A stretch of DNA of 64,000 nucleotides from Litchfieldia alkalitelluris (GCF_002019645.1 NZ_KV917374.1:4042696-4106695), one strand, 5' to 3'; positions 45,833-56,103 are shown, numbered from the stretch's first letter. Numbers and translations are program-made. Notes: generated by a model from the letters alone, not told the origin.

Positions 45833-46390
45833 TTGAATTTGCAGCATCGTTTACGCACAATGAGTGAGCAAAAACGCTCCTATACGTTAGGAACCGTAGA
45901 GTATATAAATGATCAATGGATATTTTTTGATGATGAAAACGAGGAAGCTTCATTATTAGATGAATTATATGATCGAGAGATTGAAATATATACGATGAAT
46001 TCATGGCAAAGAGGTTTATTTACGAGTGATGGATTAGTTAAGCTTAATGATTACTTTTATAAAATACAGCACGGTGATTGCATTCGAGTTCCAAAGACTC
46101 TTCCCTATGCCTATAGTGAGCTATTAAATCAATTGCCCGATTCCATATTTCAGGAATACACCAAATTTTTAAATAAGCATGCAGTTTCGCTTTATGATTG
46201 TATTTATTGTCATAACGTTATGTTATATATTCCAGCTAACACACAGTATAAAGGAGTTAATTTCATTACTTATGACAATACAGATTCTATAGCAGCTGTT
46301 CATCATCACTTTGAAAGAGGTAAGACCAAGAAAGATCGGTTTGAATTGACCTTATCGAATGGTCGAAGATCTGTGTTTATTAGTCAATAA
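45833..46390 (+). CDS. yisN: DUF2777-like protein (YisN by position)
   Basis: 185-residue cytosolic protein without a membrane segment. The N-terminal half has beta-strand-rich YTLGTVEYINDQWIFFDDENEE; the C-terminal half has CIYCHNVMLYIP with a CxxC pair. It looks like the DUF2777 family; I assign YisN because it lies between asnO and yisL as in B. subtilis. Function unknown. TTG start seven bases after GGAGG. Confidence 0.68.
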   Translation: MNLQHRLRTMSEQKRSYTLGTVEYINDQWIFFDDENEEASLLDELYDREIEIYTMNSWQRGLFTSDGLVKLNDYFYKIQHGDCIRVPKTLPYAYSELLNQLPDSIFQEYTKFLNKHAVSLYDCIYCHNVMLYIPANTQYKGVNFITYDNTDSIAAVHHHFERGKTKKDRFELTLSNGRRSVFISQ

Positions 46391-46400
46391 AAACGCATAT

Positions 46401-46430
46401 AAAAAAGCTGTCATCTTTGACAGCTTTTTT
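46401..46430. terminator. Bidirectional terminator between yisN and yisL
   Basis: AAAAAAGCTGTC / GACAGCTTTTTT, 12-bp perfect stem with 6-base loop. Confidence 0.9.
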
Positions 46431-46434
46431 AATA

Positions 46435-46776
46435 TTACACAGGAAGAGAAAATCCTAGATAGATTGTTATAGCTAATGACACTAAAAGTAATACCCAAAA
46501 CAGAGTCGTAGACTTTCCTTTTTTGCCTCGTACAAGAACCATTTCCACAAATCCGATAGACAAAATTCCAAAGACAATTTTGGCTATGTAAGAAAACGGA
46601 AGTGATGCTAGTCCCATTATTAATTGAATACCAGTGATTAAAATTAAAATGTAGAACACTCGTAAAACCATTTGTACGATTTTAGCACCTTTCTCTTTGC
46701 CACTTTTTTGTAAATATAAAGCTACAAAGAATAAAATTAGTGCTAGTGCCCAAGATGTAATATGTGCATGGGTCAT
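46435..46776 (-). CDS. yisL: DUF1516 membrane protein
   Basis: Small integral membrane protein with four hydrophobic helices, starting MTHAHITSWALALILFF, diagnostic of the YisL/DUF1516 family. An upstream in-frame start exists, but GAGGAGG nine bases before this ATG sets it here (113 aa). Function unknown. Confidence 0.85.
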   Translation of the reverse strand: MTHAHITSWALALILFFVALYLQKSGKEKGAKIVQMVLRVFYILILITGIQLIMGLASLPFSYIAKIVFGILSIGFVEMVLVRGKKGKSTTLFWVLLLVSLAITIYLGFSLPV

Positions 46777-46794
46777 TCTAAACTTCCTCCTCAA

Positions 46795-47104
46795 AATTTT
46801 CTAAACTACGCTTATCATAACATGTTTCGATAAAAAACGTAAAAATGATTCTTGTCCATCCTGCAACAAATATTTTTATCTTTTGCTTAATGAATGAATA
46901 TACATCGATTGGACCACTCTAACACCATTATTAACTTTTTCAATTATAAAATTACAACAATAATGTATAAACATGTTTTAGAGCATACTCCTAGGTGGAT
47001 TTAAGGAGTTGATTCAAAATCAACTGTAGGCTATTGTTAATAATATAACAATACATACTTATGTTTCAAAATGATAGGTAAAACAGTAACCGGAGGTCAT
47101 TTAT
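46795..47104 (+). promoter_or_regulatory. rocD leader region with two hairpins
   Basis: AGTTGATT / AATCAACT (47007-47025) and TATTGTTA / TAACAATA (47032-47053), both perfect 8-bp stems, lie in the 100 bases before rocD. No T run follows, so they are not clear terminators. I did not find a SigL -12/-24 promoter of the B. subtilis roc type or an ARG box. Confidence 0.5.
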
Positions 47105-48295
47105 ATGAATAAAACCGAAGAAATTATTTCTTTAACAGATCAATTTGGAGCAAAAAATTATCACCCACTTCCTATAGTAATCTCAAAAGCAGAGGGTGTT
47201 TGGGTAGAGGATCCAGAAGGAAATAAATATATGGACATGCTTAGTGCCTATTCTGCTGTAAATCAAGGGCACCGTCACCCTAAGATTATCCAAGCTTTAA
47301 AAGACCAAGCAGATAAGATTACATTAACATCACGTGCATTTCACAATGACCAATTGGGCCCATGGTACGAAAAAGTATCAAAGCTCACTAAAAAAGATAT
47401 GGTCTTACCAATGAATACTGGTGCAGAAGCTGTAGAAACAGCTGTTAAGACAGCTCGCCGTTGGGCTTATGATGTGAAAGGCGTAGCAGATAATATGGCA
47501 GAAATTATTGTCTGTGAAGACAACTTTCACGGGAGAACAATGACTGCTGTTTCTATGTCTTCCAGTGAAGAATATAAGCGTGGTTTCGGGCCAATGCTTC
47601 CTGGAATCAAAGTTATTCCATACGGTGATATTGAGGCACTAAAAGCTGCGATTACACCAAACACTGCTGCCTTTATATTTGAACCTATTCAAGGAGAAGC
47701 AGGAATTAACATACCTAGAGAAGGATATTTAACTGAAGCATACAACTTATGTAAGCAAGAAAATGTTTTGTATATTGCCGATGAAATCCAAGCAGGACTA
47801 GGACGTTCTGGTAAAATGTTTGCTTGTGATTGGGAAAATATTGATCCAGATATGTTTATTTTAGGAAAAGCACTTGGAGGCGGAGTATTTCCAATCTCAT
47901 GTGTAGCAGCAAACAAAGACGTATTAGGCGTATTTAATCCTGGATCGCATGGCTCAACATTCGGTGGAAATCCGCTTGCTTGTGCTGTTTCAATTGCTGC
48001 ATTAGATGTATTAATTGATGAAAAATTAGCTGAGCGTTCTAATGAACTTGGAAACTATATGCAAGAAAAGCTTCGTGAAATTCCTAACCCAATCATCAAA
48101 GAAGTGAGAGGACGTGGCCTGTTTATCGGTGTTGAATTAACAGAAGCGGCTCGCCCATACTGCGAGAGATTAAAAGAAGTAGGACTTTTATGCAAAGAAA
48201 CACATGAAACGGTTATACGTTTCGCCCCACCACTTGTGATTTCTAAAGAAGATCTAGACTGGGCCATTGATAAAGTAAAAGAAGTTTTATCATAA
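47105..48295 (+). CDS. rocD: Ornithine aminotransferase
   Basis: PLP enzyme converting ornithine and 2-oxoglutarate to glutamate semialdehyde and glutamate in arginine/ornithine breakdown. 396 aa with [38 protein letters not shown] and Schiff-base K255 in [13 protein letters not shown]. The N-terminus ([32 protein letters not shown]) is that of ornithine, not acetylornithine, aminotransferases. It stands alone here, outside any roc cluster. Strong CCGGAGG before the ATG. Confidence 0.92.
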   Translation: MNKTEEIISLTDQFGAKNYHPLPIVISKAEGVWVEDPEGNKYMDMLSAYSAVNQGHRHPKIIQALKDQADKITLTSRAFHNDQLGPWYEKVSKLTKKDMVLPMNTGAEAVETAVKTARRWAYDVKGVADNMAEIIVCEDNFHGRTMTAVSMSSSEEYKRGFGPMLPGIKVIPYGDIEALKAAITPNTAAFIFEPIQGEAGINIPREGYLTEAYNLCKQENVLYIADEIQAGLGRSGKMFACDWENIDPDMFILGKALGGGVFPISCVAANKDVLGVFNPGSHGSTFGGNPLACAVSIAALDVLIDEKLAERSNELGNYMQEKLREIPNPIIKEVRGRGLFIGVELTEAARPYCERLKEVGLLCKETHETVIRFAPPLVISKEDLDWAIDKVKEVLS

Positions 48296-48319
48296 GAAAA
48301 GTGTTGATGCGCCCTCCTA

Positions 48320-48359
48320 TCAGCGACAAGCGTATGACGAGCGCTGACTGAGATTTTTT
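48320..48359 (+). terminator. Terminator of rocD
   Basis: TCAGCG / CGCTGA arms with an inner AGCG / CGCT-type pairing, then GATTTTTTC. Confidence 0.6.
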
Positions 48360-48961
48360 CTTAAAGCCTAAACGAAGTGAGATTGTTCTATAAGTAACAG
48401 GGGTTCGTTAATTAAAAGACACAAGAAAAGGCGTATGCACTGACAAGCGCCTTTTCTTTATTTATCAAGGTTTCTACGAAAATCTAATTAACTTTGACTT
48501 AGCAATCGAAATTATTATTATGAAGGACAATATTTCACAATTCATAAGAGAGGGTCAAAACTGCTGTCATTTGTAGTGGTGCCGTTTTGAGTACCAACTT
48601 TATTGACCTTTATTATCTGGGTAATAAAAAACTACAGTCCCTGAATCTAGGACAGTAAGAGTTCGCTCTTATCGGTTAGGGGATCAAGCTAGGACTTTGA
48701 TCTAAGAAATAAAGGAAGTAATTTCCCTTAATAGAAAATTGCACGGAAAATAAGCTGGAATAGAGGAAAAAATTCCCTTTATTACACTTAAAAACGTGAA
48801 TATAATTAATTTTTCTATGTATAGGCGGAAAAACTCCCTCTATTTATCCCAAAACGAGTTCTAATCTGCAATTAACGGAAAAATCTCCACTTATTTTTAT
48901 CGCTACTTACTCAATTAAGGATATGACTTTGTGTTTACTGGAAGTGGGTCAAGATGCCATT
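48360..48961. other. Gene-free stretch between rocD and yisK
   Basis: Contains a strong stem-loop AAGAAAAGGCG / CGCCTTTTCTT (48423-48458), a structured stretch resembling an IS200/IS605 right end (48628-48706) and an AT-rich region (48715-48905) sharing short motifs with the dispersed repeat. No intact gene. Confidence 0.6.
48628..48706 (+). other. Possible IS200/IS605 right-end relic
   Basis: ACTACAGTCCCTGAATCTAG, AAGAGTTCGCTCTT, and GATCAAGCTAGGACTTTGATC-type hairpin ending GATCTAAGAA. As I recall, IS605-family right ends (omega RNA regions) often end in TTTGATCTAAGAATCCC; the tnpB element at 32875 ends similarly in GTCTAAGAATC. No tnpB coding sequence remains. Assignment is tentative. Confidence 0.35.
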
Positions 48962-49861
48962 CTAGTTAACCCCAACTTTATTTGTCAACGTTCCTAAACC
49001 TTCAATCGTAATTTCAATCACATCACCATTTTTCAAGAATCGTGGTGGCTTAAAGCCCTTCCCTACACCCGCTGGAGTTCCTGTTGCAATGATATCACCA
49101 GGTTCAAGTGTCATTCCCGCAGAAATTGTGGAAATAACCGTTTCTATATCAAATATAAACTGCGACGTGTTTCCTGTTTGCCTTATCTCATCATTTACCT
49201 TCGTTTGCAAATTCAACTGATTTGGATTAGCAATAAGTGATTTATGTGCAATAAATGGACCCATTGGACAAGATGCATCTAGACTTTTCCCAATAAAAAA
49301 TTGTTTATGACGACTTTGAAGATCACGAGCAGTTACATCGTTTAAAATCGTGTACCCGAATACATAATCTAATGCTTCCTCTTTTTTAATAGCCCTTCCC
49401 TTTTTACCAATAACGACTGCTAATTCTCCCTCATAATCCAGCTGAGAGGTAACCCCCTCATGCAATAAAATCGTTCCATTCGGTCCAATGACAGACGTCG
49501 GAGCTTTTGTAAATAACATCAGATGTTCTGGTATATCTGCCTCACTTCCCATTTCAATCGCATGCTCAGCATAATTTTTGCCTACACAAAAAATATTTTT
49601 AGCAGGTCGCGGAATCGGTGCTTGAATTTGCACTTCATCAAGTGGATAACAGTAACTAGAATCATTGGTTGTCAAACGATCAATCTCTTTCACAGTATCT
49701 AGAAGAATTTCTTGGTTAAGGCACTCAATGAGTGTGTCTGGAATCGTGTTTGTTCCAAGTAAGGCTTTCTCAGCTAGTTGTAAATCTATAATTGTTGATA
49801 ATTGTTCATTCAATACCCCTACAAAACTCCGATTATCTTTTAATCCTGTTAAAAATCTCAT
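48962..49861 (-). CDS. yisK: Fumarylacetoacetate hydrolase family protein
   Basis: 299 residues: a small N-terminal domain (1-90), then the FAH catalytic domain starting at IFCVGKNYAEHAIEMG. Metal-binding acids lie in DYEGELAVVIGKKG and NDVTARDLQSRH; the ending GDIIATGTPAGVGKGF is typical. B. subtilis YisK has been linked with oxaloacetate decarboxylation and with the Mbl cytoskeleton; the activity here is inferred. Synteny with yisL and asnO supports the name. GAGGTGA before the ATG. Confidence 0.87.
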   Translation of the reverse strand: MRFLTGLKDNRSFVGVLNEQLSTIIDLQLAEKALLGTNTIPDTLIECLNQEILLDTVKEIDRLTTNDSSYCYPLDEVQIQAPIPRPAKNIFCVGKNYAEHAIEMGSEADIPEHLMLFTKAPTSVIGPNGTILLHEGVTSQLDYEGELAVVIGKKGRAIKKEEALDYVFGYTILNDVTARDLQSRHKQFFIGKSLDASCPMGPFIAHKSLIANPNQLNLQTKVNDEIRQTGNTSQFIFDIETVISTISAGMTLEPGDIIATGTPAGVGKGFKPPRFLKNGDVIEITIEGLGTLTNKVGVN

Positions 49862-49956
49862 GCGTGAATCACCTCTAAGTATAGTATTCCATATTAATTC
49901 GTTATAAGTTGTAGAATTCCCTTCATGAAGATACGATCAACTATTTACCAAGGAAA

Positions 49957-50874
49957 CTATTTGTTAAATGTCTGTATCACTTGAATGACAGCAGGACCTA
50001 AAAGGACAATAAATAAACATGGAAAAATAAATAATACTAAAGGGAATAACATTTTAATAGGAGCCTTCATCGCTGCTTCTTCCGCTCTTTGTTTTCTTCT
50101 TAGACGTATTTCATTTGATTGTACTCGCAAAATCTGAACCATCCCTATACCCAGTTGTTCTGCTTGAATAATACTTCCTATCAATGATTTTATATCATCG
50201 ACATTAAGTCGGTTTCGCACTCCAGAAAGTGATTCTCTCCTTGTTTTTCCTAATCTTATTTCCTCAAGGCAGCGATTAAATTCTGTCGCAAGAACACCTT
50301 GCTTTTTAAGGACCACTTTTGAAAGGGCAGCATCAAAGCCTAGCCCAGCTTCAATACTAACAGTTACTAAGTCCATAAAATCAGGAAGCTCCTTTATAGC
50401 CTGCTTTGCTCGTGTTTTTGATTTTAGGTTCAAATAGTAGTTAGGAAACCACTTTCCAACAAATAATCCAAATACGATAAGGATTGTAATAACAAGAAAA
50501 CTAAAGCTATTTAATAACCCATAAACACCAAATAAAACAGGAAGAACAATCATAAATAATATCTCAACTACTCTATATTCAACTGGCTTTAAGCCAAAAG
50601 GACTTCCTGCTCTTAGGAGTTTTATTTCAAGAGCTGCTTCCTGTTCTTCTGTAATCTTTCTTTGGAAACTTCGTAGCATTTTTTTTAAAAGCGGTTCTAT
50701 CACTCTACTTCTAAAAGGTGGCTTTTCTCTAGTCAGCTCATCAGAGTGATTTAATTGAGTAGTTTGAAAGATCGCCTCCATTCGATCATTTATTATCTTT
50801 TTCCTTTCTTTCCTAAACCGTACGCTTCCTAGTATTATTAATAACATCATCAGTACATAAGTAAATATAATCAA
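49957..50874 (-). CDS. tadC: Tad pilus inner-membrane platform protein TadC
   Basis: 305-residue GspF/T2SSF-domain membrane protein: N-terminal membrane helix, two helices near 105-150, a cytosolic helical domain (FMDLVTVSIEAGLGFDAALSKVV, RLGKTRRESLSGVRNRL) and a C-terminal helix. Pairs with TadB to form the assembly platform of the Flp pilus. TTG start five bases after the tadB stop, with GAGGTG inside the tadB end. Last gene of the Tad operon. Confidence 0.88.
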   Translation of the reverse strand: MIIFTYVLMMLLIILGSVRFRKERKKIINDRMEAIFQTTQLNHSDELTREKPPFRSRVIEPLLKKMLRSFQRKITEEQEAALEIKLLRAGSPFGLKPVEYRVVEILFMIVLPVLFGVYGLLNSFSFLVITILIVFGLFVGKWFPNYYLNLKSKTRAKQAIKELPDFMDLVTVSIEAGLGFDAALSKVVLKKQGVLATEFNRCLEEIRLGKTRRESLSGVRNRLNVDDIKSLIGSIIQAEQLGIGMVQILRVQSNEIRLRRKQRAEEAAMKAPIKMLFPLVLFIFPCLFIVLLGPAVIQVIQTFNK

Positions 50875-50879
50875 CTGTC

Positions 50880-51842
50880 CTACACCTCAATTGTGGTAAG
50901 CTTTCGGATAAACATAAATCCAATAGCACAAGAAATAATCGCAATAATCACTAATATGATTCCTATCGGATGTGTGAATAAAGTACCAATATAAGAAGGT
51001 TCAATTAGAAATAAGGCCCCCCCTAAGAATACCGGCAAAAGACCGATCACAATTCCTGACAACCTACCCTGTGCAGTTAACGTTTGAATCTGCCCTTGTA
51101 TTTTTATTCGATCACGAATAGTCTCCACAATTTTCTCTAAAATGGTGGCTAAGTTTCCTCCCACTTGTCGTTGAATAAGTATGGCTTCAATCATTAAATC
51201 CAAGTCTTCACTAGGCATTCTTTCTTTTAAGTGATTTAACGAATCTTCCATCGATGTACCGTACTGCATTTCTCTTAGTACTGTTGCAATTTCTTCCTTT
51301 AGCGGAGACTCAGCTTCTTCCATTACTGACTTTAGAGCTTGAGGGAAACTAAATCCCGCTCTTAAAGCTCCAACAATGGTCGAAATCATTTCAGGTAATA
51401 CTTCATTAAATTTTTGGAGGCGTTTTTTCTGTTTACTTTTTAAAATGGTTCTTGGAATACACATGCCAATAATTCCGCCTATGGGTGCAAGAAACACTTG
51501 ATTAAACACCAAATACAAGATCCCTGCCCCAAGAGATCCAGCAATCCATTGAAACATCACAAACTCTTCTGGCTTAAGAGGTAAACCAGCACTAGAAAGT
51601 TCGATCTCAAGCTTGGCTGTTTTATTTTTCTTTTGAAGTCGTTTTCTGATATTCTCTTTTGCTAATCGGAATTGTAGTGTAAATTTATTTTTTTTTGATT
51701 CAAGTATTTCAGGTTCGGATTGCTCTAAATACCGTTTAACTCTTCTCTCGACTTTTTCCTTTTTCTGGTGCAAGACTTTTAGTAAAAAGGTAAAAAAAAG
51801 AACCGCAGAACAAAAAAAGGAACAGACAATTAACAACTCCAT
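50880..51842 (-). CDS. tadB: Tad pilus inner-membrane platform protein TadB
   Basis: 320-residue GspF-domain protein with the same layout as TadC and the signature EMISTIVGALRAGFSFPQALKSV and IQRQVGGNLATILEKI. Starts three bases after the cpaF stop. Together with TadC and the ATPase it extrudes pilin subunits. Confidence 0.88.
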   Translation of the reverse strand: MELLIVCSFFCSAVLFFTFLLKVLHQKKEKVERRVKRYLEQSEPEILESKKNKFTLQFRLAKENIRKRLQKKNKTAKLEIELSSAGLPLKPEEFVMFQWIAGSLGAGILYLVFNQVFLAPIGGIIGMCIPRTILKSKQKKRLQKFNEVLPEMISTIVGALRAGFSFPQALKSVMEEAESPLKEEIATVLREMQYGTSMEDSLNHLKERMPSEDLDLMIEAILIQRQVGGNLATILEKIVETIRDRIKIQGQIQTLTAQGRLSGIVIGLLPVFLGGALFLIEPSYIGTLFTHPIGIILVIIAIISCAIGFMFIRKLTTIEV

Positions 51843-51845
51843 CCC

Positions 51846-53255
51846 TTACCACCCCTCTTCAGTAATAAATACACTTGGTGGTATGTATTGCCCAGCATTT
51901 TCTAAACGTTCATAAAATTTAGGACGTACTCCTGTTGGTGCGAGTTTCCCAATGACCTTTCCTTCACTAGTAACTGATTCCTGCTTAAAAGAAAAAATAT
52001 CTTGAAGAACGATAACATCCCCTTCTAGTCCCTGTACCTCTGTAATATTCACAATTTTTCTTGTACCATCTTTTAAACGGGTTTGCTGGATAATTAAATC
52101 AATAGCCCCAGAGATTTGTTCTCTAATCGCTTTTACTGGCAAGTCAACACCAGCAAGGAGGACCATCGTTTCTAAACGAGCAATCATATCTCTAGGACTA
52201 TTTGAATGTCCTGTGGCTAATGAACCATCATGACCGGTATTCATCGCTTGAAGCATATCAAGTGCTTCTGATCCACGAACCTCCCCAATAACAATTCGGT
52301 CTGGCCTCATACGCAGGGAGTTTTTCACAAGGTCCCTTATCGTAATGGCACCTTTCCCCTCAATATTTGCTGGCCTAGATTCGAGTGATACAACATGCTC
52401 CTGACCAAGTTGTAGTTCAGCTGCATCCTCAATCGTTACAATCCGTTCGTCGTTTGGAATAAAATTAGAGAGCACGTTAAGTGTTGTCGTTTTACCAGAA
52501 CCCGTTCCTCCACTAACAAAAATGTTTAATCTTGCCTTTACACACGCATCGATAAATACCGCCATTTCTTCAGACAATGTACCAAACGATATTAAGTCAG
52601 TAATTTGAAAAGGATCTTTTGAAAATTTACGGATGGTGATCGTTGGACCATTTAATGCAAGTGGAGGAATAATTGCATTCACTCGAGATCCATCAGGAAG
52701 TCTTGCATCAACCATCAGACTACTTTCATCAATCCTTCTTCCGATTGGCGCAACAATTTTCTCAATCACATTCATCACATGTTCATTATCACGAAAAGTG
52801 ATATCTGTTAAAACCAGTTTCCCTTTTCTTTCACAATATACTTGATTCGGACCATTTACCATGACCTCAGAAACTTCATCATCTAATAACAACGGATTAA
52901 TTGGACCAAATCCTGTTAAGTCATTGATTAGCTCGTCAACTACCTGCTTTCGATTCACGTTTCCATAAATACTTGCATTTTCATTAATAATTCCTTGTGC
53001 TAGTTCGTCTAGTTTCGGGACGATTTCTTCTACAGCTTGATTTTCCTTTAATTCTTGTAGAATTACTTTATGCAACTTGTCTTTTAGTTCTCGATGTCTA
53101 TTTGAGAATGACTTTACTTCTTTCTTCTTTAAATGATCTTGAGTCTCTTTTTTAAAAGGTTGATGGTAATTGGCTTCTAAAACGGTATCGTTTGAAGGAG
53201 AATCTATTTGGTGTTTATTTGATTTTGTTTCTTGAATCCTATTAAGTAAACTCAT
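51846..53255 (-). CDS. cpaF: Tad pilus assembly ATPase CpaF/TadA
   Basis: 469-residue hexameric secretion ATPase. N-terminal all-alpha domain, then the T2SE/VirB11-like core: Walker [10 protein letters not shown] at 249-257, Asp box [12 protein letters not shown] near 274, Walker [17 protein letters not shown] near 320 and the His box [15 protein letters not shown] near 348. Its ATG overlaps the cpaE stop by four bases (ATGA). It powers pilus extension, and in some Tad systems retraction. Confidence 0.92.
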   Translation of the reverse strand: MSLLNRIQETKSNKHQIDSPSNDTVLEANYHQPFKKETQDHLKKKEVKSFSNRHRELKDKLHKVILQELKENQAVEEIVPKLDELAQGIINENASIYGNVNRKQVVDELINDLTGFGPINPLLLDDEVSEVMVNGPNQVYCERKGKLVLTDITFRDNEHVMNVIEKIVAPIGRRIDESSLMVDARLPDGSRVNAIIPPLALNGPTITIRKFSKDPFQITDLISFGTLSEEMAVFIDACVKARLNIFVSGGTGSGKTTTLNVLSNFIPNDERIVTIEDAAELQLGQEHVVSLESRPANIEGKGAITIRDLVKNSLRMRPDRIVIGEVRGSEALDMLQAMNTGHDGSLATGHSNSPRDMIARLETMVLLAGVDLPVKAIREQISGAIDLIIQQTRLKDGTRKIVNITEVQGLEGDVIVLQDIFSFKQESVTSEGKVIGKLAPTGVRPKFYERLENAGQYIPPSVFITEEGW

Positions 53256-54082
53256 ATACTTTTACTCTCCTTACCTAAGAGTCTTTGAAAAAAAGAAGTT
53301 TTTTTCAGTTTATGCTTATATAGAATTTGTTCAGAGATTAGCTCTTCAGCAAGTTTAAAGACAGCCTTTGAAAGATCAGATTTAGAATGGCAGGTAACAA
53401 ACGGTTCACCTAAATTAAGTGATTGTGTGGCAACTTTAGCATTATGGGGTATTAACGATAAACTCTCTGCACCAAGCATCTTAATAGCTTCTTCAGGTTT
53501 TATAACATGGTCATTTTTTACTTGGTTTATTACAAGTTTCACTTTTTCTCTTAACCCAATTTGATCTAGTGTTTCTAACATTAATTTAGTATTTTTTAAC
53601 GTTGTCATTTCTAAATTTGATACAATGATTACTTGATCAGCCTGTTCAATTAATTCTAAGGTGATATTTGTTAACCCTACCCCTGTATCAATCATGACAT
53701 AATCATTTTCATAAAGTAATAAATCAACTATTTTCCCCATGTGGCTAGCGTCTATTAATTCTGCATACTCAGGTCTATCAGGTGCCACCAATACTTTAAC
53801 ACCTGAAGAATGTCTTGTAAGATAGGTAATTACTGAATCTGGATTTACCGAACCTATTTCTTCAATAACATCTTTAATCGTCAATGTTGGGTGTAAGTCC
53901 ATCATTAGCGATATATCCCCAAACTGGAGATCACTATCAACTAGTGCGAGTGAGAGATTTTTTTTAAACATGGCAATTGATAGATTTACAGTTAATAGTG
54001 TCTTCCCTATTCCGCCCTTAGCACTACATACTACAATTAATTTTCCACGTTTTCTCTTTTCAGTTAGTTGCTCTTCGCCCAT
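53252..54082 (-). CDS. cpaE: Tad pilus ParA/MinD-like ATPase CpaE/TadZ
   Basis: 276-residue P-loop ATPase with deviant Walker A CSAKGGIGKTLLT, a switch region DSDLQFGDISLMMDL and DTGVGLTNITLELIEQADQ. TadZ proteins position the Tad machine in the cell. The receiver domain of many CpaE proteins is absent, as usual in Gram-positive Tad loci. The frame opens with TTG at 54097, but GGAGG eight bases before the ATG at 54082 sets the start there. Confidence 0.87.
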   Translation of the reverse strand: MGEEQLTEKRKRGKLIVVCSAKGGIGKTLLTVNLSIAMFKKNLSLALVDSDLQFGDISLMMDLHPTLTIKDVIEEIGSVNPDSVITYLTRHSSGVKVLVAPDRPEYAELIDASHMGKIVDLLLYENDYVMIDTGVGLTNITLELIEQADQVIIVSNLEMTTLKNTKLMLETLDQIGLREKVKLVINQVKNDHVIKPEEAIKMLGAESLSLIPHNAKVATQSLNLGEPFVTCHSKSDLSKAVFKLAEELISEQILYKHKLKKTSFFQRLLGKESKSI

Positions 54083-54115
54083 CACCTTGACCTCCAATCA
54101 TAAACATCTCAAACA

Positions 54116-54805
54116 TTATGGCTTTTCATCTTCCTTCGTTTTCAGACGAGTATTTAAAACTAAGTAAATCGTACCTCTCTCTGACGCATTTATCAAAACT
54201 TGCCCATCACTTGGTGACAATTCTAAGGTCACAGCGCTATACTCAACATATTCACTTTCTTCTATTTCATTAGAAACCATTTTTCTACCGATCGCTAAAA
54301 CCCGAGCATTGGTAATAATTTGTTCAGTTTTAATTACTGTTTCTTGTCCTTGCTTGACGGCCTCATTAAAAACAACGTCCACATAATCCTCAGGCTCGAT
54401 TAAATTGGATACAGACTGTACAAAATTAACCCCTACTGAAACAGCTCTATAGCCATCTTGTATTTTTCTAGAAATGATATCAATCTCTTCTTTCTCAGTT
54501 TTAAAGCGATGATTCAGAAGAACTTCATCCTTCTCGATGTTAGCTGTTGCAAAAGTCCCTTCAATTTCTTTTACATCTCTCACAGTTAAAGGATGCAGCT
54601 CTTTTTCTGATACGTTTATAGTTGAAAGCATGTCCCTCGTAATTACTTGGTTGATGTTAATCTTTTCTTTAGCAATCACAGCTGTGACAAGTGGTTCTGT
54701 TTGAACATCTACAGCTTTATCTTGTTGATTTATGTATACGAAAAATAATAGAGTTGTTATCATTCCCATTATTAAAGCCAATAGTAAAATAAATTTTGAT
54801 CTCAA
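54116..54805 (-). CDS. cpaB: Tad pilus assembly protein CpaB/RcpC (SAF domain)
   Basis: 229 residues: N-terminal membrane anchor (about 5-25), then a SAF domain (TAVIAKEKININQVITRDMLSTI) and an RcpC-type region (VSVGVNFVQSVSNLIEPEDYVDVVF). In Gram-negatives CpaB works with the secretin; here it persists without one and probably acts in the cell wall. TTG start behind TAGGTAGGTG; 13 bases after tadG. Confidence 0.85.
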   Translation of the reverse strand: MRSKFILLLALIMGMITTLLFFVYINQQDKAVDVQTEPLVTAVIAKEKININQVITRDMLSTINVSEKELHPLTVRDVKEIEGTFATANIEKDEVLLNHRFKTEKEEIDIISRKIQDGYRAVSVGVNFVQSVSNLIEPEDYVDVVFNEAVKQGQETVIKTEQIITNARVLAIGRKMVSNEIEESEYVEYSAVTLELSPSDGQVLINASERGTIYLVLNTRLKTKEDEKP

Positions 54806-54818
54806 CAGCTACACCTAC

Positions 54819-55712
54819 CTATTCAGATAATCTAACGATGTATGCTCCTTTATTTTGAGCATTTGAAAATTCAAACCCAGTATCCGCTTTTTTTATAAAA
54901 ACACCAGTAATGGAAGTGTCATTATTACTCATCTGCTCAGTTACATAAAAATAAGCAAACCCTGTGACTTCCACCTGCTTTAATTGGTTTGTAACCTGGT
55001 TATAGGGTTTATATACGATAACTAGTATGACTCTTGAACAATCTCTCTGATACATATCACTACAGCTATTCACTTTCTCATTAATAACTGTTTGAGTTTT
55101 CCCTGCTACATTACCAGTTTGAGTATCTACAATATCTCCAACCTTTAATTCAGCTTGATAACCATTACGTAAGTTATCTTCATAAGTACTTGCTCCAGGT
55201 GCTTCTAATGCAAATATTCCAAAATTCCCTGTGTCCACACTATCAGAGGAAACCTTTAAGCTATAGGACTTCCCAAACTCTAATGGAATGGATTCATCTA
55301 TCCCTAGAGGTGCGACACCTACTGCTCTCCCCATTACTCCTAGTCTGGCTGTCGCCTTTGCTCTTACATCTATATGTTCGATACCTAGGAGTCTTAAAAA
55401 GTTCAGCTTCACTGGTTTCACTAGTTGTACTCTTATTTTATGATTCGGCTCTATGTAGACTTCTTCCAACGAGTCAGCTTCGTTGTGTGCAGTCATTATA
55501 TGATTGATCACTGTCCGTACCTGATTTTCTTCATATGGCAATTCTTGTCCACCTGAAAGTACTGCAGCATTTGCTACTTTTTGAAGATGACTTTTTGTCA
55601 TAAATAACATACCGCCATCTATAACTAATCCTGTCATTAAGAGCAAAACAATAAAAGATAACGAAGTTAGAACTAATACATTACCATCTTGCTTCTTTAC
55701 TATTTTTTTCAT
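54819..55712 (-). CDS. tadG: TadG-like minor pseudopilin
   Basis: A Tad-domain protein: N-terminal KKQDGNVLVLTSLSFIVLLLMTGLVIDGGMLF is the Flp/Tad-type membrane segment, followed by LQKVANAAVLSGGQEL (the TadG-type helix), and a long extracellular beta-rich part with two Cys near SCSDMYQRDCSR that may form a disulfide. GTGAGGTAATC before the ATG of MKKIVKKQ sets the start; an in-frame start 15 codons earlier would overlap tadE. 297 aa. Confidence 0.82.
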   Translation of the reverse strand: MKKIVKKQDGNVLVLTSLSFIVLLLMTGLVIDGGMLFMTKSHLQKVANAAVLSGGQELPYEENQVRTVINHIMTAHNEADSLEEVYIEPNHKIRVQLVKPVKLNFLRLLGIEHIDVRAKATARLGVMGRAVGVAPLGIDESIPLEFGKSYSLKVSSDSVDTGNFGIFALEAPGASTYEDNLRNGYQAELKVGDIVDTQTGNVAGKTQTVINEKVNSCSDMYQRDCSRVILVIVYKPYNQVTNQLKQVEVTGFAYFYVTEQMSNNDTSITGVFIKKADTGFEFSNAQNKGAYIVRLSE

Positions 55713-55719
55713 GATTACC

Positions 55720-56103
55720 TCACTCAACCCTGATTGTTGAATTAGCAGATAACACATAACCAGATGGAATAATTGTATCTAGAAACGGAACGTTCATATC
55801 TACTGGATAACTTAACTTGACTGTCACATAATCACCCGATTTCCTATCTACAGTATTCGGAGAAATTTCAACAGTCATGTTTGAAGCCTCACCTGCACGA
55901 AAGTGATTTTTTGCAAACAGGATCATCTCATCATCGGTATTTCCTAATCCACCTAACCTTACCGTTTCTTGTGTTGTGAAATGAAGGTAACTATATGCAT
56001 AAAGAAGTCTACCAAAATCAAAGATTCCCACAAGTAAAATGAGAAGAACTGGAACAACTAATGCCATTTCTACTAATGACTGACCTGACTCACTGCTTTT
56101 CAC
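55720..56103 (-). CDS. tadE: TadE-like minor pseudopilin
   Basis: 127 residues with the TadE start ESGQSLVEMALVVPVLLILLVGIFDFGRLLYAY: a prepilin-type helix with Glu at +5-like position, then a secreted beta domain. GTG start overlaps the stop of the prepilin peptidase gene by four bases (GTGA). Minor pilin thought to prime or cap Flp pilus assembly. Confidence 0.87.
   Translation of the reverse strand: MKSSESGQSLVEMALVVPVLLILLVGIFDFGRLLYAYSYLHFTTQETVRLGGLGNTDDEMILFAKNHFRAGEASNMTVEISPNTVDRKSGDYVTVKLSYPVDMNVPFLDTIIPSGYVLSANSTIRVE

Noticed and set aside
46795-47104. SigL (-12/-24) promoter or ARG box before rocD
   Set aside because: No TGGCAC-N5-TTGCW pattern and no good ARG box were found.
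48715-48905. Third full copy of the dispersed repeat
   Set aside because: It shares only short motifs (for example GGAAAAA, TCTCCACTTATTTT) with the two clear copies; kept as a possible distant relative only.
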